NCBI GenBank assembly: GCA_937904535.1
Contig: CALELC010000354.1
Coordinates: forward strand, 1 to 12,210
Length of the DNA: 12,210 nt
Direction of reading: 5' to 3'
DNA from: an uncultured Planctomycetaceae bacterium
Lineage (GTDB): Bacteria; Planctomycetota; Planctomycetia; Pirellulales; Pirellulaceae
A program made the translations under genes and the position numbers. Below the pieces are notes generated by a model. It did no database searches. It was not told the origin of the DNA and saw only the letters and a program-made list of their open reading frames with translations. This document shows, in pieces, positions 6,535 through 12,210 of this stretch. Within the stretch, counting starts at the first letter, position 1; every line of letters begins with the position of its first letter.

Positions 6535-6804
6535 TGCTCGGTAACTCAAACGGAGCCGATGCGACAGAGAAGGAGCGGAAGGCGTAGGAAAAACGCGCCG
6601 CGACTATTTTGAGGATAATCACCAATTCAGGCGGATTCAATAAAATGTAACGCCGCGGCTTGATAATTGAGGCGACGAATGATGAATATGCAGCCGCTGC
6701 CGCAAACGCCAGCGACATGCATTCTGCCGGTCTAGCCGGTTGTGCAGGGGGGACGTGCAGAGCGGACAGGGCTCGGCACACGGACCGCCCCGTGCCGCGT
6801 TTGA
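6535..6804. other. Intergenic region between dnaE and the DUF1598 gene
   Basis: This 270-bp stretch holds the dnaE 3' end and presumably the DUF1598 promoter. Its middle part (about 6605-6690) is richer in A and T than its surroundings, as expected for a promoter on the minus strand. I cannot single out convincing -35 and -10 boxes. No coding sequence is supported. Confidence 0.5.
6774..6797 (-). terminator. Possible dnaE terminator hairpin
   Basis: CGGCAC-AC-GG (6774-6783) pairs with CCGTGCCG (6790-6797), giving an 8-bp stem with a two-base bulge and a six-base loop. It begins 7 bases after the dnaE stop on the minus strand. No U-tract follows, so its role as a terminator is inferred only from position. 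Confidence 0.35.
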
Positions 6805-9800
6805 TCAGCCGCGGCGCCCGCCACCGGACGACACTTGCGGCTTCGTCATCTGCAGCCGGTAGCTCGCCGGGCCCAGCAGGTCCTCGAGCCGACTCCGGAG
6901 CTCCGGGGTCACCTCAACCTTGTACTTGCCGCTCTTGATCACCACCGTTTCGCCCTCTTCGAGCCGCAGCGTCAGCAGCACGTCCTGGTGGCCAGGATAA
7001 CCGCGGATAATCTCACGAAGCTTCGAAATCGTTTCGGGACCGTGCTGTTGTTCCTGCAAGGCGATGCGAATGCCGTGGGTGTACTTGCTGTCGAGCGATG
7101 CCAGCGGCAGCAACTCGTTGATCACCAAGTTCACCTCATCGCCACCGCCGCGGCGATCGACGACGCCCCGGGCGATCACCACGGCATCCGGTACCACCGC
7201 TTCGCCCTGTTCGGCGAACTGCCGCGGCCAGAGGATGCAGCGGACCACGCCCTGCATGTCTTCCAAGTCGAAGTTGGCGTACTTGCTGGGTGTCCCCGGT
7301 TTGCCGTTTTTTGTGTGAGCAAACTTGATCGAGCCGATCATGCCGCCGACGAGCACCTCGGTTCGCGAAGTGATCTCCGCCAACTGGTCGGTGTTGTGCG
7401 TGCGAAAGGCCGCCAGCTTCGGTTCGTACTCGGCCATCGGATGGCTGGTCAAATAGAAGCCGAGCACTTCCTTCTCGGCCAGCAACTGTTGCTTCTCTGG
7501 CCAAGGTGGCACGTCGGGTAGCGCCGTCGTTTGTCGTTTCGTCGGTTCCTCGGGTTCATCATCAAAAGCGCCGAACAGGCTGGCTTGACCGCTTTTGCGG
7601 TCGGCCATCGCCGCAGCGCCGATTTGCAGTGCCTTTTCCACCGCGGCCGTCAATTGGCTCCGCTGGGCGCCAAAGCAATCCATCGCCCCGGCTTTGATCA
7701 GGGTTTCGATCGCGGCGCGGTTGCAGGCCTGCACGTCAACTCGTTCGCAGAACTCAAACAGGTCGCTAAACGGTCCGCCACTTTTTCTCGCTGCCACAAT
7801 CGCTTCGGCCGCCCCGCCGCCGCAGCCTTTGATCGCTGAAAGGGCAAACAGAATCTTGCCGTCTTTAACCGCGAAGTCGGCATCGCTGTGGTTCACGCTC
7901 GGCGCGACCACCTCGATCCCCATCCGCGTGCAGTCCTCCATGTGCTCAACCAGCGCGTCCTTGCGTTTGAAGTTCCGCCCGGTGATGTCGCTCGACAGCA
8001 GCGCCGCCATGAACTCGACCGGGTAATGCGCCTTCAGGTATGCCGTCTGGTAGGCGACCAACGCATACGCGGTGCTGTGAGACTTATTGAACCCGTAACC
8101 CGCAAACTTTTGGATCAGGTTCCAAATGTCTTCGGCGTCTTCTTTCTTCAGGCCGTTGGCGACCGAACCCTCAAGGAACTTCTCGCGGTTCTGATTGATC
8201 AGCGACTCTTTCTTCTTGCTGATCGCCTTAATCACCGTATAGGCGGCCGCCAGTGGGATATTGCCCAGGCGGTTGAGAATCCGCATCACCTGTTCCTGGT
8301 AGACCATGATCGAATTGGTCTCTTCCAGGATCTCCTTGAGCACCGGGTGTTTGTATTCCGGTTGTTGGCGACCGTGCTTAATGTTGACGAAGTCATCGAC
8401 CATCCCGCCTTCGAGCGGCCCTGGCCGGTAAAGCGCGTTGGTCGCGATGATGTCGGTGAACTGGTCGGGCTTCATCCGCTGCAGCAGATCGCGAATCCCG
8501 CCCGACTCGAGCTGGAACACCCCTTTGGTTTCGCCTCGCTGCAGCAGCGCGTAGGTCTTCTTGTCATCCAGCGGGAACTTCAGCGGGTCGATCCGCTTGC
8601 CGGTCGTCTGCTCGATCGTGTCGACAGCCTTGCTGAGGATCGTCAGGTTGCGGAGCCCGAGGAAGTCCATCTTCAGCAGGCCGGCCGCTTCGACGTCGGC
8701 CATCGACCACTGCGTGATCACGTCTTGCTTGCCGGAGACCCGGCACAGCGGCACGTACTCGCTCAGCGGTTTATCGGCGATCACCACCGCCGCGGCGTGC
8801 GTACCGACGTTCCGCGCCAGCCCCTCGATCCGCATCGCGAGGTCGAGCAATTCTCGGATCTCGGGATCGTTCTCGTAGGTCTGCTTCAGCTCTTCGCTCT
8901 GTTGCAGTGCCTTGGAGATCGTGATCTTCAGCTCGTCGGGGACCATCTCGGTGATCTGGTTGACCCGCGCCAGCGGAATCCCCAGCGCTCGTCCGGTATC
9001 CTTGATCGCTGCCCGGGCAGCGAGCGTACCGAACGTACCGATCTGGCAAACGTTGTCGTGGCCATATTTTTCTTTGACGTACTCGATCACCTCGACCCGG
9101 CGATCTTTGTCAAAGTCGATATCGATATCCGGCGGCTCGATCCGGCTTTCGTCCAAGAATCGCTCAAACAGCAGGTCGTACTGCAGCGGGCAGACGTGCG
9201 ACAGATACAGCGCGTAGCACACCAGCGCCCCCACACCGCTCCCTCTGGCGGTCGCCCAGATGCCGTTGTCTCGAGCGTGGTTGACGAAGTCCCAGACGAT
9301 CAAGAAGTAGGTCGGGTAGCCGAGCTTTTCGATCACCCCCAGCTCGCGTTCGAGCCGGGCCATCACTTCCTCGCTCAGCTTGCCGTCGATGATGCGATTT
9401 GAGTTCCCCTCGTACCGTTCCAATAATCCGCGGATGCAGAGTTCGCGGAGATAGTCGATCGGTTTGGTCTCGTTGGGACACTCAAACCGCGGGAAGTAGT
9501 GCTTGCCGAGCTCGAGGTCGATGTTGACGCTGTCAGCGATTTCCTGGCTGCGGGCGACAGCGTCTTCGAGCCCCGGGAACTGCTCGTACATCTGCTCGGG
9601 GCTGCGCAGGTAGTACTGGTTGCCGTCCATCCGCATCCGCGAGGTGTCGGTGCGAAACCTCCCGGTGTTGATGCACAGCATGATGTCCTGAGCTTCGGCG
9701 TCCTCGGGATCGACATAGTGCGTGTCGCTGGTCGTCACCACCGGCAATCCCAGGCGACCTGCCAGGTCGACGGCACCTTGCAGTTGCAGCCGCTGGATTT

Positions 9801-10365
9801 CGACACCGTTGTTCATCACTTCGATGAAATACCGGTCGCCGAACACACTGTGGAACCAGCCGGCCACTTCACGGGCCTCTTTCTCGGCCTCGGCCGTGTC
9901 GAGCCCTTTGAGCACCGCACGGCTGAACTCGCTGCTGACGCAGCCCGACAGGCAGATAATCCCTTCGCTGTAGGTCTTGAGAATCTCCTTGTCGATTCGC
10001 GGCTTGTAATAAAACCCTTCGAGGCTGGCGGCGCTGGCGAGCTTCACCAAGTTCTTAAAACCGGTACGGTTCTGGGCCAGCAGCGTCAGGTGGTAGCTGG
10101 CATCTTTGCTGCCGGTCGCCCCACCGCGGTCATAGCGGCTGCCCGGAGCGATGTAGGCCTCGTAACCGATGATCGGATTGATCCCCGCATCCTTCGCCTT
10201 GCGGTAGAACTCCAGCGCCCCGTGCAGGTTGCCGTGGTCGGTCAGCGCCAGCGCGTTCATGCCGTGCTCTTTGCAGCGCTTGATCAACTTGCCGACATCG
10301 CCGGCTCCGTCGAGCAAGCTGTAGTGGCTGTGGCAGTGCAAGTGAACAAAAGGGCGATTGGTCAT
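6805..10365 (-). CDS. dnaE: DNA polymerase III alpha subunit DnaE
   Basis: The catalytic subunit of the replicative DNA polymerase, 1186 aa (E. coli 1160). The N-terminal PHP domain has HLHCHSHYSLLDGA (His8, His10, Asp19), TDHGN (His44), GYEAY (Glu69), SYHLTLLA (His92), LSGC (Cys142) and SDTHYV (Asp214, His216). These nine are the metal ligands seen in Thermus alpha subunits, so the PHP site looks intact, unlike in E. coli. The polymerase catalytic aspartates lie in PPDIDIDF (Asp413, Asp415) and KMDFLGLRNL (Asp567). A helix-hairpin-helix region (around IKGCGGGAAEAI) precedes the beta-clamp-binding motif QASLF (927-931). An OB fold (about 1000-1090) and a C-terminal domain follow. The ATG at 10365 is chosen because the PHP motif then starts at residue 8; the frame extends upstream to 10464 without a conserved sequence. 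Confidence 0.97.
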   Translation of the reverse strand: MTNRPFVHLHCHSHYSLLDGAGDVGKLIKRCKEHGMNALALTDHGNLHGALEFYRKAKDAGINPIIGYEAYIAPGSRYDRGGATGSKDASYHLTLLAQNRTGFKNLVKLASAASLEGFYYKPRIDKEILKTYSEGIICLSGCVSSEFSRAVLKGLDTAEAEKEAREVAGWFHSVFGDRYFIEVMNNGVEIQRLQLQGAVDLAGRLGLPVVTTSDTHYVDPEDAEAQDIMLCINTGRFRTDTSRMRMDGNQYYLRSPEQMYEQFPGLEDAVARSQEIADSVNIDLELGKHYFPRFECPNETKPIDYLRELCIRGLLERYEGNSNRIIDGKLSEEVMARLERELGVIEKLGYPTYFLIVWDFVNHARDNGIWATARGSGVGALVCYALYLSHVCPLQYDLLFERFLDESRIEPPDIDIDFDKDRRVEVIEYVKEKYGHDNVCQIGTFGTLAARAAIKDTGRALGIPLARVNQITEMVPDELKITISKALQQSEELKQTYENDPEIRELLDLAMRIEGLARNVGTHAAAVVIADKPLSEYVPLCRVSGKQDVITQWSMADVEAAGLLKMDFLGLRNLTILSKAVDTIEQTTGKRIDPLKFPLDDKKTYALLQRGETKGVFQLESGGIRDLLQRMKPDQFTDIIATNALYRPGPLEGGMVDDFVNIKHGRQQPEYKHPVLKEILEETNSIMVYQEQVMRILNRLGNIPLAAAYTVIKAISKKKESLINQNREKFLEGSVANGLKKEDAEDIWNLIQKFAGYGFNKSHSTAYALVAYQTAYLKAHYPVEFMAALLSSDITGRNFKRKDALVEHMEDCTRMGIEVVAPSVNHSDADFAVKDGKILFALSAIKGCGGGAAEAIVAARKSGGPFSDLFEFCERVDVQACNRAAIETLIKAGAMDCFGAQRSQLTAAVEKALQIGAAAMADRKSGQASLFGAFDDEPEEPTKRQTTALPDVPPWPEKQQLLAEKEVLGFYLTSHPMAEYEPKLAAFRTHNTDQLAEITSRTEVLVGGMIGSIKFAHTKNGKPGTPSKYANFDLEDMQGVVRCILWPRQFAEQGEAVVPDAVVIARGVVDRRGGGDEVNLVINELLPLASLDSKYTHGIRIALQEQQHGPETISKLREIIRGYPGHQDVLLTLRLEEGETVVIKSGKYKVEVTPELRSRLEDLLGPASYRLQMTKPQVSSGGGRRG

Positions 10366-10634
10366 GCGTACTTGATTTTTAGTAAAAGCTCGACAATCCG
10401 GTGGGTTGCCGCTGGCAAATGCGCGCTTCTCCAGCTTATCACTCTGGCCGACACTGGCCAGCAACTCGCTCGGGCGAGCAGCAGCAGCCCGACCAGGGAT
10501 GAAGGCTGGAGGAACAAGTCTCTTGCTTCTCTGTCGGCACCCGCTGCGGCGAAGGTTGAGCCGCGGTGGCCACGCCCGCCCACCGCCTTCCGGGGATCAC
10601 AATTCCTCTCACCAGCCCATTTCAGCTAAACTGT

Positions 10635-10681
10635 CCCCAGCGTCGCCGATCCCCAGCGTCGCCGATCGCTCCGTCGATCGG
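10635..10681. repeat. 16-bp tandem duplication leading into a hairpin repeat
   Basis: CCCCAGCGTCGCCGAT occurs twice in perfect tandem (10635-10650 and 10651-10666). The second copy runs into a perfect hairpin, CCGATCG (10662-10668), loop CTCCGT, CGATCGG (10675-10681). The GTCGCC-hairpin unit recurs after the Gfo/Idh gene at 12147-12169. A further inverted pair, GTCGATC (10673-10679) with GATCGAC (10694-10700), overlaps the right arm and offers an alternative fold. Confidence 0.75.
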
Positions 10682-10733
10682 AGTTTCCGCTAGGATCGAC
10701 TAGCCCCGTGAACGCTGTATCTCCCCCGTCCGC

Positions 10734-10765
10734 CCTTTACCGTCTCGTCACTCCTTTACCGTTTC
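10734..10765. repeat. 13-bp direct repeat upstream of the Gfo/Idh gene
   Basis: CCTTTACCGTCTC (10734-10746) and CCTTTACCGTTTC (10753-10765) differ at one position and start 19 bp apart. They lie 47-78 bp upstream of the ATG. They could be a pair of regulator half-sites or a chance duplication in pyrimidine-rich DNA. Confidence 0.4.
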
Positions 10766-10811
10766 CCGTCCTCCGAATTCTTACCCCTGTCCTCCTGCCC
10801 TCGATCTTCCC

Positions 10812-12113
10812 ATGACCAATCAACCGCCCGCCGCGAAGCGTTTCCCCGTCTCCCGCCGCCGCTTTCTGGCGACCGCCGGCGCCGTGGCTGCCGCTCCGAT
10901 GTTCATCCCCCAGCGAGCGTTTGGGGCCAACGACCGCGTGGTGACGGCGCACATCGGTGTGGGCAACATGGGCACGACCAACCTGATGGCGTTTGCAGAG
11001 AATGCTGCGGTAGCCTGCGACGTCGATGCCAAGATGCTGGCAACCGCCTCGGCAAAATTCCAGGAAAAGACCGGCCGCAGGTTGGAAGGCGCCTCGGATT
11101 TCCGCCGCGTGCTCGACCGCAAGGACATCGACGCGGTGGTGATCAGCACGCCCGACCACTGGCACGCAACCGTGATGATCGAAGCCTGTAAGGCCGGCAA
11201 AGATGTTTACTGCGAAAAACCGCTGACTTTAACCATCGACGAGGGCAAAGCGATGGTCGCGGCCGCTCGCCAGCACCAGCGAGTTGTGCAGACCGGATCG
11301 CAACAGCGCTCCGATAACACCTTCCGGCTTGCCTGTCAGTTGGTCCGTTCGGGCCGAATCGGCAAATTGACCGAGGTACACGTCGGTATTCCCGGCTGCA
11401 ACCATCCCTACCGCGACCGTCCGCCAGTGGCCGACTCGGCTCCGCCAGCCGAACTCGATTACAACTTCTGGCTCGGGCCTGCGCCGGAGCGGCCCTACAA
11501 CGTCGACCGCGTGCACTACAATTTCCGCTTCTTTTGGGACTACTCCGGCGGCCAAATGACCAACTTTGGCGCGCACCACATCGACATCGCCCACTGGGGA
11601 ATGGACGTCGATGAGTCTGGGCCGCTGAGCGTCGAAGGGACCGCCGAGTTTCATCCGCAGAAATGGATCGAAGTCACGACTGCTTGCCGAGTAACTTATC
11701 GCTACCCGAACGACGTCACCATGATCGTCGGCCAGGAGCAAAAGGACATCCGTGGTGGCGTGCGGTTCATCGGCACCGGCGGTGAGATCTTCGTCAATCG
11801 TGGCGTGATCGAGTCGAAGCCGGATGACATTCTGATCGACGCTCGCAAGCCTGGCGGCACGGACGGCTTGGTCGAGTTGTACGTCAGCAAGAATCACCAC
11901 CGCAATTTCTTGGACTGTATCGCTACGCGCCAGCGTCCGATTTGCGACGTCGCCATTGGCCACCGCGGCGCAACCGCCTGTCATTTGGGGAACATCGCCG
12001 TGCGGACCGGTCGCAAACTGCAGTGGGATGCGCAGGCCGAGCAGATTGTCGGCGATGAAGCCGCCCGCGCGATGCAATCCCGTCCCCGCCGCGACCCGTG
12101 GCAGCTGAGCTAA
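10812..12113 (+). CDS. Tat-exported Gfo/Idh/MocA-family oxidoreductase
   Basis: A 433-residue NAD(P)-dependent oxidoreductase, probably acting on a sugar or sugar derivative outside the cytoplasm. Residues about 10-39 form a twin-arginine signal: SRRRFL (14-19), then a short hydrophobic Ala-rich stretch (ATAGAVAAAPMFI). This implies export in folded form with bound cofactor. The Rossmann domain starts at about residue 42, with GVGNMG (49-54) as the dinucleotide-binding loop, followed by STPDHWHA (112-119) and CEKPLTL (134-140), where Lys136 is the family's catalytic or structural lysine. The C-terminal alpha/beta domain has NFWLGPAPERPYN (218-230) and GGQMTNFGAHHIDIAHWGMD (246-265), with the conserved His and Asp. 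The start at 10812 puts the Tat motif at the usual distance; no Shine-Dalgarno site is seen. It stands alone between repeat clusters. The substrate is unknown. Confidence 0.93.
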   Translation: MTNQPPAAKRFPVSRRRFLATAGAVAAAPMFIPQRAFGANDRVVTAHIGVGNMGTTNLMAFAENAAVACDVDAKMLATASAKFQEKTGRRLEGASDFRRVLDRKDIDAVVISTPDHWHATVMIEACKAGKDVYCEKPLTLTIDEGKAMVAAARQHQRVVQTGSQQRSDNTFRLACQLVRSGRIGKLTEVHVGIPGCNHPYRDRPPVADSAPPAELDYNFWLGPAPERPYNVDRVHYNFRFFWDYSGGQMTNFGAHHIDIAHWGMDVDESGPLSVEGTAEFHPQKWIEVTTACRVTYRYPNDVTMIVGQEQKDIRGGVRFIGTGGEIFVNRGVIESKPDDILIDARKPGGTDGLVELYVSKNHHRNFLDCIATRQRPICDVAIGHRGATACHLGNIAVRTGRKLQWDAQAEQIVGDEAARAMQSRPRRDPWQLS

Positions 12114-12129
12114 GCGCTCCGGCCCTCCG

Positions 12130-12210
12130 TTGCCGACCGCACATGGTCGCCGACCGCTCCACCGGTCGGTGCTGCCAGCTTGATATTCACACATTGTCGC
12201 CGACCGCTCC
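12130..12210. repeat. Hairpin repeat cluster with about 50-bp period, cut by the window edge
   Basis: GCCGACCGC occurs at 12132-12140, 12149-12157 and 12199-12207. The middle copy forms a perfect hairpin, CCGACCG (12150-12156), loop CTCCAC, CGGTCGG (12163-12169). Bases 12141-12160 and 12191-12210 match at 19 of 20 positions, exactly 50 bp apart. This suggests a 50-bp tandem unit whose second copy continues past the right edge. It begins 16 bp after the Gfo/Idh stop codon. Confidence 0.75.

Larger units (their letters stand above)
10366..10811. other. Divergent intergenic region, dnaE and Gfo/Idh upstream
   Basis: This 446-bp stretch separates the divergent starts and must hold both promoters. 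I see no supported gene in it: the open frames across it have no recognisable product. Near dnaE are two adjacent hairpins, CTGGCC-GACACT-GGCCAG (10444-10461) and CTCGC-TCGG-GCGAG (10465-10478). In the middle is a repeat cluster (10635-10700). The last 110 bp before the Gfo/Idh start are strongly pyrimidine-rich on the plus strand. No convincing -10/-35 pair was found for either gene. Confidence 0.6.

Noticed and set aside
6660..6938. A 92-codon plus-strand open frame upstream of the DUF1598 gene
   Set aside because: Half of it is antisense to the dnaE 3' end, the rest covers the candidate terminator, and the product has no recognisable motif.
7888..9402. A 504-codon open frame on the plus strand
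   Set aside because: It is entirely antisense to the well-supported dnaE coding sequence. Its product is rich in His, Arg, Val and Asp with no recognisable domain, as expected from the complement of GC-rich codons.
9499..10629. A 376-codon open frame on the plus strand overlapping the dnaE 5' end and the intergenic region
   Set aside because: Most of it is antisense to the PHP domain of dnaE. The part beyond 10365 shows no motif, so it is a GC-driven shadow.
11229..12194. A 321-codon open frame on the minus strand
   Set aside because: It is antisense to the Gfo/Idh gene and overlaps the hairpin repeats at its start. No domain is recognised.

Overview
The window looks like ordinary chromosomal DNA from a planctomycete, probably of the Pirellulaceae (Rhodopirellula/Blastopirellula-like). 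This is inferred from the GC-rich sequence, mostly weak or absent Shine-Dalgarno sites, a secreted DUF1598-type protein (a family known to me essentially from planctomycetes), a Tat-exported Gfo/Idh/MocA oxidoreductase of the kind these genomes carry in many copies, and short hairpin-forming repeats between genes. I see no transposase, phage gene, CRISPR array, tRNA or rRNA.

Layout. On the minus strand at the left edge: the N-terminal 43 residues of a TatD-like metal-dependent hydrolase (1-131), a small unrecognised protein (200-502) and a GNAT acetyltransferase (564-1118). They are spaced like an operon transcribed leftward. Divergent to them is miaA (1293-2369), which modifies tRNA. A tandem 28-bp repeat separates miaA from a convergent seven-iron ferredoxin gene, fdxA (2534-2812, minus). 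Divergent from fdxA, after an intergenic region rich in inverted repeats, is an RlmI-type 23S rRNA methyltransferase (2992-4206). An FHA-domain protein follows (4402-5082) behind its own candidate promoter and a good Shine-Dalgarno site. Two perfect hairpins lie between it and the convergent DUF1598 gene (5140-6534, minus). Upstream of that, on the same strand, is dnaE (6805-10365, minus), the replicative DNA polymerase III alpha subunit with an intact PHP metal site. A 446-bp divergent intergenic region leads to the Gfo/Idh/MocA oxidoreductase (10812-12113, plus).

The genes are mainly housekeeping functions (replication, tRNA and rRNA modification, electron transfer) mixed with lineage-specific proteins. 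I see no single pathway joining them. The most notable non-coding feature is a hairpin repeat found on both sides of the Gfo/Idh gene. Its two copies differ by compensatory changes in the stem, and the downstream copy begins a 50-bp-period tandem array that runs off the right edge. I found no convincing new defence or metabolic system.
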